64,000 nt of DNA from Agrobacterium salinitolerans (GTDB lineage Bacteria; Pseudomonadota; Alphaproteobacteria; Rhizobiales; Rhizobiaceae): the NCBI RefSeq assembly GCF_002008225.1, contig NZ_MRDH01000005.1, forward strand, positions 1 through 64,000. Direction: 5' to 3'. Of the stretch, positions 45,184 to 54,813 are shown one piece after another. Made by a program: the position numbers and the translations under genes. Numbering within the stretch: position 1 is the stretch's first letter; each line of letters begins with the position of its first letter. The notes under the pieces are model-generated. The model ran no database searches. It was not told where the DNA came from and was given only the letters and a program-made list of their open reading frames with translations.

Positions 45184-46039
45184 GAAAACCGCGTTTTCGG
45201 AATTCATGAGCGACGCTCGCTATATTGCGAGCACCAATAAGTTGACTTTCGGCGCAGCCCTGATCCTGCTGGCACTCGTGGTCTTGGCCGTGATCGGCCC
45301 CGCGATTGCACCTTATGATCCGATCGCGACCGACGCCGCAAAGACGCTGCTGAAGCCGTCGTGGGCTCATCCTTTCGGAACGGACGCTTTGGGCAGGGAC
45401 ATTTTGAGCCGCGTGATCTACGCCACCCGCCTCGACCTTGGAATTGCAGTGGGCGCGGTCGCGGTCTCCTTCTTGATCGGTCTCGCGCTCGGCTCTATCG
45501 CCGGATATGCGGGTGGGTGGACTGACACGATCATTGGGCGCCTGATGGACACAATCATGGCATTCCCGCTTTTCGTCCTGGCGATGGGCATCGTTGCGGC
45601 TCTCGGCAACAACGTGTTCAACATCATGGTCGCCACGGCCATCATCAACCTCCCATTCTATACACGGTTCGCTAGGGCCGAGGTCAACGTCATCAGCAAG
45701 TTGACTTATGTCGAGGCCGCGAGGATGGGTGGAAATGGGTCGGTGCGGATCCTCGCCACCCACATTACGCCGAACATCCTTCCCAAGATGGTCGTTCAGG
45801 CGTCCCTGAACCTGGGATGGGCGATCTTGAATGCCGCAGGCCTGTCGTTCATTGGCCTTGGCGTCCGCCCCCCGACGCCTGAGTGGGGGATCATGGTCTC
45901 AGAAGGCGCGCCGTATATCTTCTCCGGCGAGTGGTGGACCTTCGTATTCCCGGGGCTCGCCCTCGTCATCGCTGTCTTCTGCTTTAACCTGGTTGGCGAC
46001 GGATTGCGCGACCTCATCGATCCGCGAGCACGCACATGA
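45173..46039 (+). CDS. ABC transporter permease, DppC type
   Basis: A 288-residue permease with about six helices, the DppC-type opening (PAIAPYDPIATDAAKTLLKPSWAHPFGTDALGRDILSRVI) and EAA loop TYVEAARMGGNGSVRILATHI. It pairs with the DppB-type protein to form the channel. It overlaps the previous gene by 11 bases and the next by four (ATGA), showing tight translational coupling. Confidence 0.94.
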   Translation: MSTKKTAFSEFMSDARYIASTNKLTFGAALILLALVVLAVIGPAIAPYDPIATDAAKTLLKPSWAHPFGTDALGRDILSRVIYATRLDLGIAVGAVAVSFLIGLALGSIAGYAGGWTDTIIGRLMDTIMAFPLFVLAMGIVAALGNNVFNIMVATAIINLPFYTRFARAEVNVISKLTYVEAARMGGNGSVRILATHITPNILPKMVVQASLNLGWAILNAAGLSFIGLGVRPPTPEWGIMVSEGAPYIFSGEWWTFVFPGLALVIAVFCFNLVGDGLRDLIDPRART

Positions 46040-46992
46040 CAAAACAGCTCCTCAGCGTACAGGACCTCTCGATCGACTTCCTTACTCGTCGCGGACGGGT
46101 GCAGGCTCTCGAAGATGTCAGTTTCAACGTCAGCGAAGGCGAAATCCTCGGCATTGTAGGCGAGAGCGGGTCCGGCAAATCGGTACTTTCCTACAGTATT
46201 ATGGGCCTGTCCGACAAAGCCGCCAACATTCGATCGGGAAGCATAAATTTCAGGGGTGCTCCCCTGAAGCCTGAGAAGATGGCGGATTTGCGTGGCCGCG
46301 AGATTTCCATGGTCTTTCAGAGCCCGCGAACGGCCTTGAACCCCATCCGCAAGGTTGGGCATCAGATCGAGGACGTATTGCGGCGTCATACGACCCTTCG
46401 TCGCAAGGCGCTCAGGTCGGCGGCGATCGAGGCGTTGACCCGCGTGAGAATCCCGGATCCCGCTCGGCGGTACGAGGCCTATCCGTTCGAAATGTCGGGC
46501 GGCATGTGCCAACGCGTGATGATCGCCATGGCATTGGCATGTAAGCCGGCCTTGCTGATCTGCGACGAGCCGACAACCGGTCTGGACGTGACAACCCAGG
46601 CCGTCATCATGGACCTGATCCGAGATCTGGTTGCCGAAACCAAAATGGCCGCGATCCTGATCACCCACGATCTCGCTCTTGCAGGTGAGTACTGCGATCA
46701 AATTGCAGTCATGCATGCCGGACACATCGTCGAGGTGGCACAATCGCGCAGCTTCCCCGACGAGCTCAGGCATCCGTACACAGAGCGGCTGTTTGCGGCT
46801 CTGCCGTCGGCGGCTGCCAATCTGAGTGAGCTGGCAGTCATTCCAGGCAGCTTGCCCGACCTCAGGGGCACGCTCCCGCCTTGTCGTTACATCGCCCGGT
46901 GCGAACGCGCGAAAGAGGACTGTTCGCTCGGACCTCTGCCGTGGGCTCAAATCGATTCCGATCATCTCGTTCGCTGCAGGTATCCGAAATGA
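46036..46992 (+). CDS. ABC transporter ATPase, DppD type
   Basis: A 318-residue ATPase with Walker A GESGSGKSV, an unusual signature MSGGMCQRVMIAMAL in place of LSGG, Walker B LLICDEPTTGLDV, switch LITHDLALAGEYC, and the C-terminal Cys-rich motif PCRYIARCERAKEDCS that in this subfamily can hold an iron-sulphur cluster. It overlaps its neighbours by four bases on each side. Energises uptake with the DppF-type partner. Confidence 0.93.
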   Translation: MTKQLLSVQDLSIDFLTRRGRVQALEDVSFNVSEGEILGIVGESGSGKSVLSYSIMGLSDKAANIRSGSINFRGAPLKPEKMADLRGREISMVFQSPRTALNPIRKVGHQIEDVLRRHTTLRRKALRSAAIEALTRVRIPDPARRYEAYPFEMSGGMCQRVMIAMALACKPALLICDEPTTGLDVTTQAVIMDLIRDLVAETKMAAILITHDLALAGEYCDQIAVMHAGHIVEVAQSRSFPDELRHPYTERLFAALPSAAANLSELAVIPGSLPDLRGTLPPCRYIARCERAKEDCSLGPLPWAQIDSDHLVRCRYPK

Positions 46993-48023
46993 AAAATCTC
47001 CTCACTGCACACGGTTTGACAAGGCGGTTCCCGGTACGTCGCGGTCTGAAGACCCACTGGGTTCATGCGGTCGACGACCTTAATTTTTCGATCGGGGAGG
47101 GCGAATGTGTCGGCCTCGTCGGCGAGTCCGGCTGTGGCAAGACCATTCTGTCGCGCTTGCTCTCCCGAATGATAGATCCCACGTCCGGATCGATCCTGTT
47201 CGACCAGGTCGACCTGACGCAGATGCCAACGAAGAAGTTCGCGGAAACCCTTCATCGCGCTCAGATTCAGATCGTTTTCCAAGACCCCACCGAGTCGCTG
47301 AACCCGCATTTCACGGCGTTTCAGGCGGTGGCAGATCCAGTCCGCCGGTTGATGTCCAATCTCAGCGCTGCTGAAGTCGAGGAAAAGGTGAACCGCACGT
47401 TCGACGACGTCGGATTGCCAAGAGCGCTCGGCTCACGCTATCCGCATCAACTCTCCGGCGGTCAAAAGGCACGCATCGGGATCGCTCGGGCGATCGCGGT
47501 TGAGCCGCGCCTGCTGATCCTCGACGAGCCGACATCGGCTTTGGACGTTTCCGTCCAGTCTACCATCCTTCGTCTCCTCGGCGAACTACGCGCCAAGCGC
47601 GGCATGAGCTACCTGTTCGTCACGCACGACCTGGAGGTGGTTCGGATCATCAGTGATCGCATTCTGGTGATGTATCTCGGCAAGATCATCGAAAGCGGGC
47701 CGGCAAACCAGGTGTTCGAGAACCCGGCTCATCCCTATACACAGGCTCTCTTGGCGGCGAGCCCTGATCCGGCCCGGCGCGGCATCAAAACGCAAAGGTT
47801 GGAAGGGTCTGCCAGCAGCCCGATCGATCCGGACCCGAACACCTGCCGATTTGCCGGCCGTTGTCCCGTCGAAATGAGCAACTGTCGTACGGTGATGCCT
47901 CCGTTGATCGAGGTGGAAGAGGGACACCAGGCGGCGTGTCTTCGCGCCGAACCGCGCGGGGCTCAGATTACACATATTACTCCACGCAAGTCGGCATTTC
48001 CAAACTCGGGGATACGTCCATGA
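46989..48023 (+). CDS. ABC transporter ATPase, DppF type
   Basis: A 344-residue ATPase with the DppF/OppF opening (LTRRFPVRRGLKTHWVHAVDDLNFSIGEGE), Walker A GESGCGKTI, QIVFQDPTESLNPHF, signature LSGGQKARIGIARAI, Walker [14 protein letters not shown] and the C-terminal CRFAGRCPVEMSNC Cys motif. The start at 46989 overlaps the previous stop (ATGA); a longer frame to 46881 is a shadow. Its stop overlaps the amidase start by four bases, so transport and hydrolysis are translationally linked. Confidence 0.93.
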   Translation: MKNLLTAHGLTRRFPVRRGLKTHWVHAVDDLNFSIGEGECVGLVGESGCGKTILSRLLSRMIDPTSGSILFDQVDLTQMPTKKFAETLHRAQIQIVFQDPTESLNPHFTAFQAVADPVRRLMSNLSAAEVEEKVNRTFDDVGLPRALGSRYPHQLSGGQKARIGIARAIAVEPRLLILDEPTSALDVSVQSTILRLLGELRAKRGMSYLFVTHDLEVVRIISDRILVMYLGKIIESGPANQVFENPAHPYTQALLAASPDPARRGIKTQRLEGSASSPIDPDPNTCRFAGRCPVEMSNCRTVMPPLIEVEEGHQAACLRAEPRGAQITHITPRKSAFPNSGIRP

Positions 48024-49471
48024 CGCCTGATGAATACACCGAGCTGACCGCGGTTGAGATCAGAGACCTGGTCTCATCGCGGCAGGTCAGCGCCCTGGAG
48101 GTTATCGAAGCCGCATTTGCCGTCCTTGAGGACGCAGAACCTCACATCCACGCGTTTGCTACGCTGAACAAGGAGGGTGCGATACGTGCGGCCAGAAAGC
48201 TGGATGCCGACCTCGCGCAAGGTCAAAGCGTGGGTCCGCTCGCTGGGGTGCCGGTCGCCATCAAAGACCTCGTCCTCACAAAGGGTTTGCGGACGACATT
48301 CGGCTCCCGACTGTACAAAGACTTCATTCCGGAAGATGACGATATCGTCGTGGAACGCCTCAAGGCGGCCGGCGCGATTGTGATTGGAAAAACCAATGCA
48401 TCGGAGTTTGGTTACTCGGCGCACGGATGCAACCTCCTTTTCGAACCCACCTGCAACCCGTGGGACCTGACGAAGACGCCCGGAGGATCGAGTGCAGGTT
48501 CTGCGGCTGCGGTTGCAGCAAAAGTTTGCCCGTTGTCGATCGGCAGCGATGGCGGCGGCTCGATACGCATACCCTCGGCCCTGACGGGCAATGTCGGTAT
48601 CAAGGCGTCGATGGGACGAGTTCCGCTTTGGCCGGGATGCCGCGACGAGCGCCTACCGGGGGCGTCCGGCTGGGAGTCTCTCGAACACGTTGGTCCGATC
48701 ACCAGGAACGTCGCGGACGCCGCCCTCATGCTGTCCGTAATCGCGGGGGCGGATGGTCGAGACCGTCTGTCGAACAACACCAGCGACGTTGATTGGCTCG
48801 GGGCCGCCAGCTCTAACCTCCCAAGGGGATTGCGCGTCGCCTACTGGCCGGATTGGAACGACCAGCCAACCGATCCTCGCATCAAGAGGAAGGTGACCGA
48901 AGCCGTCGGTAAACTGTCGGAAGCCTACGGGTTTGACGTTGTCGAAAGCTCGCCTCCGGCCTTGGAGATCGTAGAGGCGTTCCAGACGATCATGGCACTG
49001 GAGACGGACATCACGGGCGTTCGTCGGCTTGTCGAGGAGTCTCATGAGCCTGTTGGCGAAGCACTTCACGAATTGCTTGCGCGAAACCTTCCATTCGAAG
49101 CGGCTACCGACGCGATCACGACTCGAAAGGCGTTTGTGAACGCCATGGCGGTCGTCATGGGATCGTTCGATCTCATCCTCACGCCAACCGTGGCTCTTCT
49201 GCCCATTGCGGCAGACGGTACTGGCAAAGGCCAAATCGCAGGCAAGGATGTGAGTTACGACGATTACGCTCGATTTACGTTCCCGTTCAATCTTACTGGC
49301 CAGCCAGCTGCGAGCATTCAGTGCGGTATAGTCGACAGCTTCCCCGTCGGTCTGCAGATTGTCGGCAGGCATCTTGATGACGCAACCGTGCTGCGAGCCG
49401 CTGCATCCTTCGAACGCGTTCTCCCGCCGCAGAATGCACCTCTGGAATGGCGGAAGGTAACGACGATGTGA
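48020..49471 (+). CDS. Amidase-signature-family amidohydrolase
   Basis: A 483-residue serine amidase. The Ser-cisSer-Lys triad can be placed: Lys82 (AGVPVAIKDLV), cis-Ser157 (TPGGSSAGSAAA) and nucleophile Ser181 (GSDGGGSIRIPS). The 75- and 24-residue spacings equal those of fatty acid amide hydrolase. It splits an amide to acid and amine or ammonia. Start 48020 overlaps the DppF-type stop by four bases, which strongly suggests that it acts on the imported compound. No Cys/Gln-tRNA context is present, so a GatA role is unlikely. Substrate unknown. Confidence 0.92.
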   Translation: MTPDEYTELTAVEIRDLVSSRQVSALEVIEAAFAVLEDAEPHIHAFATLNKEGAIRAARKLDADLAQGQSVGPLAGVPVAIKDLVLTKGLRTTFGSRLYKDFIPEDDDIVVERLKAAGAIVIGKTNASEFGYSAHGCNLLFEPTCNPWDLTKTPGGSSAGSAAAVAAKVCPLSIGSDGGGSIRIPSALTGNVGIKASMGRVPLWPGCRDERLPGASGWESLEHVGPITRNVADAALMLSVIAGADGRDRLSNNTSDVDWLGAASSNLPRGLRVAYWPDWNDQPTDPRIKRKVTEAVGKLSEAYGFDVVESSPPALEIVEAFQTIMALETDITGVRRLVEESHEPVGEALHELLARNLPFEAATDAITTRKAFVNAMAVVMGSFDLILTPTVALLPIAADGTGKGQIAGKDVSYDDYARFTFPFNLTGQPAASIQCGIVDSFPVGLQIVGRHLDDATVLRAAASFERVLPPQNAPLEWRKVTTM

Positions 49472-49654
49472 TGAGAGCGCACGAGAACCGCCATAGCGAG
49501 ACAGTAGCCCGTTAACGGCTCATCTCAAACTCGAAGACAAAAACGAATTTCGATCAGTCCGCAGCGAGCGCTGGTGGGCCTGACGACCCGCGGCCATATG
49601 CCATTGTTTTCTGGCGAACCGCAGAGGGTCGGTCGGCGAACAAGGAGGATGTCA

Positions 49655-50446
49655 ATGAACTTAAATCTGAATGGCCAAGTCGCTTTGGTAACGGGATCGA
49701 CGAAAGGGATCGGTTTCGCCGTCGCCGCTGGATTGGCTGGCATGGGCGCGCAGGTTGTTGTTCAGGGACGCTCACAGACGTCCGTGGATGTGGCAGTTGA
49801 AGCCTTGCGCCTAGACCGAGACGTCCATGTCCGAGGAGTAGCCGCCGATCTAACAATCCCTTCCAACATATCCCGACTGTGCGAAGAGCTTCCGCATGTA
49901 GACGTCCTCGTAAACAACGCTGGCTTCTACAACCAGAAGGATTTTTTCCAGACAACCGACGACGAATGGGATGAGATGTTCCGGCTTAATCTCATGTCCG
50001 GTGTCCGTCTCACGCGTCACTACCTCCAGGGCATGCTCGACAAGGGCTGGGGCCGGATCGTGAACGTCTCGAGCGAATCCGGCGTGTTCATCCCTAAGGA
50101 GATGATCCACTACGGTGTCTCCAAGGCTGCTCAACTGGCGTTCAGCCGAGGGGTCTCGGAATTGACGGCTGGTACCAACGTCACCGTCAACTCCGTTCTG
50201 CCCGGTCCCACCTGGGTCGAGACCACCAGGGATCAGATCAAGCAACGCGCGCTGGAGCAAAACGTCAGTGAGGGCGAATTGATGGCCCGGACCTTCAGCA
50301 CGCGCCGTCCAACATCGCTCATCCAGCGGTACACCACGCCCGAAGAAGTGGCGAACGTCATTTGTTATCTCTGCAGCCCCGCGGCTGCCGCCACCAACGG
50401 GGCCCCGATACGGGCCGACGGCGGAATAGTTCGCACCTTTGCGTAG
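49655..50446 (+). CDS. Short-chain dehydrogenase/reductase (classical SDR)
   Basis: A 263-residue SDR with the coenzyme motif VTGSTKGIGFAVAAGL, the NNAG motif in VLVNNAGFYNQ, the active-site Ser (NVSSESGVF) and catalytic YGVSK (Tyr-x-x-x-Lys). It probably oxidises a hydroxyacyl or alcohol intermediate. Start 49655 has AAGGAGG six bases upstream; an ATG six bases earlier lies directly on that site. It follows the amidase after about 180 bases and precedes the CoA-transferase by 57. Confidence 0.9.
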   Translation: MNLNLNGQVALVTGSTKGIGFAVAAGLAGMGAQVVVQGRSQTSVDVAVEALRLDRDVHVRGVAADLTIPSNISRLCEELPHVDVLVNNAGFYNQKDFFQTTDDEWDEMFRLNLMSGVRLTRHYLQGMLDKGWGRIVNVSSESGVFIPKEMIHYGVSKAAQLAFSRGVSELTAGTNVTVNSVLPGPTWVETTRDQIKQRALEQNVSEGELMARTFSTRRPTSLIQRYTTPEEVANVICYLCSPAAAATNGAPIRADGGIVRTFA

Positions 50447-50503
50447 TCGCACCCGGGGCCAGCTGGCCAAACAAGAAAAACAGATCCTTTAGAGGAAACT
50501 CCA

Positions 50504-52030
50504 ATGAAAAACGTCAACATCGTAACGGCCGAAGAGGCAGCATCCTGGGTAAGGGACAACGACTGCATCGCGATTTGCGGATGCGAAAACGTCCTCACTC
50601 CCGATGCGCTGCTCGGCGCCCTCGGAGCACGCTATGTTCAAAGCGGGTCGCCCAAGGCAATCACGGAAATCCATCCCATTATCGTCGGCATGGGGGAGGG
50701 CCGGGGCCTCGAGAACCTGGCCCACCCCGGTCTGGTCGCCACGGCAATCGGCAGCGGATACAGCTACCTCAAGACCTCACGATATACCGAACTTCTCAAG
50801 CAAGGGGCGTTCGCCGCGCACGTCGCCCCGATGGGAACCATCTTCCAGATGCTGCGAGATTGCTCCGCTGGACGAAAGCGGACCTACACGAAGGTGGGCC
50901 TCGGGACCTTCGTCGATCCAGACGTCGAAGGCGGACGCATGAACCGGGCGGCCGGGGAGTCGCTTGCCAGACACGTGGAGATCGAAGGTGACGTCCATCT
51001 CGCCTACGATGTGCGGCCAATCGATGTGGCGTTCCTGCGCGGCACCACAGCGGACGAATGCGGCAACATCAGCCTTGAGGATGAGCCGGTATCGCTCGGC
51101 ATCAAAGCCATCGCACAAGCAACCAAGGCTTCCGGCGGCAAGGTCGTTGTCCAGGTTCGCCGGATGACGCAGAAAGGGTCGATCCATCCAAGGATGGTCG
51201 AAGTTCCAGGCATCTTCGTTGACGCCGTCGTCGTGGTGCCCGCCCAGGAGCTTGCAGGCGGACGCCTCAATCCGGCACTGACGGGTGCGGTTCGTCTGCC
51301 GGTTGGCGATGTCGGTATCGTGCCTCCCGGTATCGAACGTATCGTTGCGAGCAGAGCGAGCTTTGAAGTGTTCGACGGAGCGACCGTCAACCTCGGCGTC
51401 GGAATGCCGATCGCCGTGCCCACCATTCTTCACGAGCGGCGGTCGGCGCCGAACGCGACGTATTTTCCTGAGCATGGTTCGCTGGGCGGTATCCCGGGCG
51501 AGCGGGCGATCTTCGGGACCAACATCAACCCCGATGCCATCATCGACTCCACGTCGGTCTTCGATTGCTTCCAGGGTGGCGGCCTGGACATCACATTCCT
51601 TGGCTGCGGGCAAATCGACGCAAACGGCAACGTCAATGTCAGCAAGTTCAATGGGATTGTTCCCGGGTGCGGCGGCTTCATCGACATTGTAAGCAGAACG
51701 CCTCGAATTGTGTTCTGCGGAGCGTTCAGCGCCGGCGGTCTCGACGTCGGGACAGAAGACGGTCGCCTTATCATTAAGAACGAAGGCAAGTTCAGCAAGT
51801 TCGTGCCCGCCGTGGAGCAGGTCACGTTCAACGCGAAGCTTGCGGTCGAACGTGGCCAGCGGGTCACCTACGTCACCGAGCGCGCAGTGTTTGAAGGACG
51901 TCCGGACGGGCTCGAACTGGTTGAGGTCGCACCCGGCGTCGACGTCGACCGTGACATTCTCCGGCTGATCCCGTTCTCGGTCAAAATCGCCGAAGACCTC
52001 AAGACCATGGAAGTCGGTCACTTCAGCTAA
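50504..52030 (+). CDS. Family I acetate/propionate-type CoA-transferase (YdiF-like)
   Basis: A 508-residue single-chain CoA-transferase. The N-terminal half resembles the alpha subunit and the C-terminal half the beta subunit. The catalytic glutamate is Glu323 in PEHGSLGGIPG, matching the EPGxIGGIP motif of YdiF. It would transfer CoA from a donor such as acetyl-CoA to a carboxylic acid, activating it for further breakdown. It lies between the SDR and the flavoprotein, and AGAGGAAA precedes the start. The acid released by the amidase is its natural candidate acceptor. Confidence 0.92.
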   Translation: MKNVNIVTAEEAASWVRDNDCIAICGCENVLTPDALLGALGARYVQSGSPKAITEIHPIIVGMGEGRGLENLAHPGLVATAIGSGYSYLKTSRYTELLKQGAFAAHVAPMGTIFQMLRDCSAGRKRTYTKVGLGTFVDPDVEGGRMNRAAGESLARHVEIEGDVHLAYDVRPIDVAFLRGTTADECGNISLEDEPVSLGIKAIAQATKASGGKVVVQVRRMTQKGSIHPRMVEVPGIFVDAVVVVPAQELAGGRLNPALTGAVRLPVGDVGIVPPGIERIVASRASFEVFDGATVNLGVGMPIAVPTILHERRSAPNATYFPEHGSLGGIPGERAIFGTNINPDAIIDSTSVFDCFQGGGLDITFLGCGQIDANGNVNVSKFNGIVPGCGGFIDIVSRTPRIVFCGAFSAGGLDVGTEDGRLIIKNEGKFSKFVPAVEQVTFNAKLAVERGQRVTYVTERAVFEGRPDGLELVEVAPGVDVDRDILRLIPFSVKIAEDLKTMEVGHFS

Positions 52031-52041
52031 GGATGATTCAT

Positions 52042-53754
52042 ATGTCGGATTACAAGACGTTTGAGACAGACGTTCTCGTTATTGGCAGCGGCGGCGCTGC
52101 TTTGAGAGCGGTTCTCGCGGCCAGCGACGAGGGGGCCGAGGTTACGGTCCTCGTCAAGAACAACTTCCGAAAGAGCGGAGCGACCTTCTACAGCGTTGCC
52201 GAAGTGGGCGCTTATAACGTCCCTGACGGTGCGGGCGATCCCGCCGATAATCCAGACGTCTTCAGAGAAGACATTCTCAAGGCGGCTCAGGGTATGGCGG
52301 ATCCTCGCCTCGTGGATATCCTGGTCAACGAGTCCGAGCCCAGCCTGCGCTATCTGGAGAAGTTCGGAGTCCATTTCGAGAGGAACGAGGATCGGTATCT
52401 CGCCTTCCGGGCCTGCTTCTCCTCTAAGCCGCGATCGCACGTGCTGAAGGACCACTTCAAGCCAATTATGCGCGCGTTGGGTGAAGAGGCGACCCGGCGC
52501 GGCGTCCGTGCGCTGGACCGGATGATGGTTGTCGGCCTGGTCAGCGACGGTACCTCGTGCCACGGAGCCATGGCTATCGATGACGAGGGCGGCCTTGTCT
52601 TCGTCCGCGCCAAGTCTGTGATCCTGACGACCGGCGGCGCGAGCCAGCTGTTCTCCAAAAACCTGTACCCGGCCGATATCACCGGGGACGGCTATGCCAT
52701 GGCTTGGCGGGCAGGGGCCGAGCTTGCGAACATGGAGTTCATGCAGGCGGGCGTTTCCATTATCGACCCATTCATCAACCTGTTCGGCAACTACCTCTGG
52801 GACGCTCATCCCAAACTCACGGACCGAGATGGTGTGCCCTTCGTCGAGAGCTACCTTCCGGCTGGCCTGACGGTGGCTGAGGTCATGCAGGAGAAGGAAC
52901 GTCACTTCCCGTTTAGCTCATCCGACATTTCCCGCTATATCGAAATATCGATCCAGCGAGCGATCAACGAAGGCCGTGGCACCGACAAGGGCGGCGTCTA
53001 CATGGACTTCAAGAACTGCGATTTCGATCGCCTGCTCGCCGACAAGACGCGCTCATTCGGCCAGATGTGGCCGCTGACCTACGAGTGGTACAAGGAACGC
53101 GGAACCGATCTCTATAAGGACGCGGTTCAGATCACGTGTTCGGCGCATGCGATCAACGGTGGTCTTCGTATCAACGAGAATGGCGAGACGACACTGAAGG
53201 GGCTGTTTGCAGCAGGTGAGACAGCGGCCGGGCCGCACGGAGCGGACCGTCTCGGCGGCAACATGGCTATGACCTGCCAGGTTTTTGGTGCGCGCGCCGG
53301 AAAGGCTGCGGCCGAGCGCTGCCGCGAAGTCGGCGTGACGTCTGTTGGAGATGGTATCGAGGCGATCCAGGCGTACCTCGCGAAGTTCAGCCGGACCGGT
53401 GGAGAGGACGGAGCAGCCATACGCCTCGAACTGCAGGCCGCGGCTAACCGCAGCTTGTTGATCCTGCGAAACGAGCCAGGTCTTAGTCAATTCCTGTCGG
53501 AGCTGACAGAGCTGCAGGCACGGCTGCAGGCCGTATCGGCTCCGTCCCGTGACAACTTTGTCCACGCGATCGAAACCGACAACTTGATTGAGACAGGCCG
53601 CATGATGACCCGCGCCGCATTGTTGCGGACGGAGAGCCGGGGAAGTCACTTCCGAGAGGATGCACCGAGCTCCAATGAGAACTTTGCGGTGAGCTACATC
53701 CTTTCGCGGGGTCATGAAAGCGGTGGCTATTTCGCCTCGCTCGGAACTCTCTAA
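52042..53754 (+). CDS. FAD-dependent dehydrogenase of the succinate dehydrogenase/fumarate reductase flavoprotein family
   Basis: A 570-residue flavoprotein with the FAD motif DVLVIGSGGAALRAVLAA, the ISDH-type FRKSGATFYSVAEVGAYNVPD and VILTTGGASQLF. Active-site-region segments follow (QITCSAHAINGGLRINENGETTLKGLFAAGETAAGPHGADRLGGNMAM), and a C-terminal helical domain typical of SdhA and NadB. No SdhB/C/D partner is near, so the electron acceptor is not evident. Start 52042 has AAGGA eight bases upstream; 52033 is an alternative. It probably introduces or reduces a C=C bond in the acid or acyl-CoA produced by the neighbours. Confidence 0.9.
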   Translation: MSDYKTFETDVLVIGSGGAALRAVLAASDEGAEVTVLVKNNFRKSGATFYSVAEVGAYNVPDGAGDPADNPDVFREDILKAAQGMADPRLVDILVNESEPSLRYLEKFGVHFERNEDRYLAFRACFSSKPRSHVLKDHFKPIMRALGEEATRRGVRALDRMMVVGLVSDGTSCHGAMAIDDEGGLVFVRAKSVILTTGGASQLFSKNLYPADITGDGYAMAWRAGAELANMEFMQAGVSIIDPFINLFGNYLWDAHPKLTDRDGVPFVESYLPAGLTVAEVMQEKERHFPFSSSDISRYIEISIQRAINEGRGTDKGGVYMDFKNCDFDRLLADKTRSFGQMWPLTYEWYKERGTDLYKDAVQITCSAHAINGGLRINENGETTLKGLFAAGETAAGPHGADRLGGNMAMTCQVFGARAGKAAAERCREVGVTSVGDGIEAIQAYLAKFSRTGGEDGAAIRLELQAAANRSLLILRNEPGLSQFLSELTELQARLQAVSAPSRDNFVHAIETDNLIETGRMMTRAALLRTESRGSHFREDAPSSNENFAVSYILSRGHESGGYFASLGTL

Positions 53755-53789
53755 ACAAAAACCTCAAGAACAAAAGCAGGAAGCAACCA

Positions 53790-54785
53790 ATGCTCATTTC
53801 GCAGATCAAGGGTTCGAACGGAGCGATCGTCGTCGCCGTGCGCGAGCCGGGCGGTACCGCGAGGGCCGTTAAGAACGCCGCCAGTGTCTATGCGTTGGCA
53901 ATGGAAGCCGCAAATGGCGGCAAGTCGCTGGTGTCAGTGATCAAAGCGCATGGCCTCGGTGACGCCGTCGATCTCGAAAAGGCCTATGCCGAAGGCAAGT
54001 TCCTGACCCCGATGACGCATCCTGACGCCGCGCACCTGCACCTGACGGGCACCGGTCTGACGCATCTCGGCTCGGCCGCAACGCGCGACAGCATGCACAA
54101 GAAGACCTCCGAGGCGGCCGAGGAGACGCTGACGGACTCGATGAAGATGTTCAAGATGGGTCTTGAGAACGGCAAGCCGAAGGCCGGCGAAAGGGGCGTC
54201 CAGCCCGAGTGGTTCTACAAGGGCAACGGCTATGGCGCGGCGGCTCCTGGTGCTGCACTCGTCTCCCCGTCGTTTGCGCTCGACGGCGGCGAAGAGCCCG
54301 AGATGGCCGGCATCTATGTGATTGCTGAGGACGGCACGCCGTTCCGTATCGGTTTTGCGCTGTCGAACGAATTTTCCGACCACGTCACCGAGCGCCAGAA
54401 CTATCTCTACCTCGCGCATTCCAAACTGCGCCCGGCAAGCTTCGGCCCGGAAATCCGCATCGGTGCTGCGCCTGACGACATCCGCGGCACTTCGCGCATC
54501 AAGCGAGGGACCGAGGTGATCTTCGAGAAGCCCTTCCTGTCGGGCGAGGCGAACATGTCCCACACCTTCGCCAACCTTGAATACCACCACTTCAAGTATG
54601 GCCTGTTCCGCGTTCCCGGCGACGTCCACGTCCACATGTTCGGCACGGCGACGCTATCGTTTGCCGAAGGCATCAGGACGGAAGAGGGCGACGTGTTCGA
54701 GATCGAGGTTGGCGAGTTCGGCCTGCCGCTGCGCAATCCGCTAAAGTTCGACGCCGAAGAGCAGATCGTGGTCAAGCAACTCTGA
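53790..54785 (+). CDS. gguC: GguC / AraD1-family protein (fumarylacetoacetate-hydrolase fold)
   Basis: A 331-residue protein recognisable as GguC from MLISQIKGSNGAIVVAVREPGG, HLHLTGTGLTHLGSAATRDSMH, QPEWFYKGNGYGAAAPGA and the FAH-fold C-terminus FRVPGDVHVHMFGTATLSFAEG. The family contains L-2-keto-3-deoxyarabonate dehydratase-type enzymes of the non-phosphorylated L-arabinose route, and in Agrobacterium the gene lies next to the chvE-gguAB sugar importer. AGGAAG precedes the ATG. Here it stands between an SdhA-like gene and a deleted aldehyde dehydrogenase, with no arabinose importer nearby, so it may act on another keto acid or be an acquired piece. Confidence 0.85.
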   Translation: MLISQIKGSNGAIVVAVREPGGTARAVKNAASVYALAMEAANGGKSLVSVIKAHGLGDAVDLEKAYAEGKFLTPMTHPDAAHLHLTGTGLTHLGSAATRDSMHKKTSEAAEETLTDSMKMFKMGLENGKPKAGERGVQPEWFYKGNGYGAAAPGAALVSPSFALDGGEEPEMAGIYVIAEDGTPFRIGFALSNEFSDHVTERQNYLYLAHSKLRPASFGPEIRIGAAPDDIRGTSRIKRGTEVIFEKPFLSGEANMSHTFANLEYHHFKYGLFRVPGDVHVHMFGTATLSFAEGIRTEEGDVFEIEVGEFGLPLRNPLKFDAEEQIVVKQL

Positions 54786-54813
54786 GGGCTGCCGAGGCTA
54801 AATGGGAACAGGC

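Noticed and set aside
50777-52021. 414-residue minus-strand frame opposite the CoA-transferase gene
   Set aside because: The plus strand encodes a full CoA-transferase with its catalytic Glu motif; the antisense frame has no family features.
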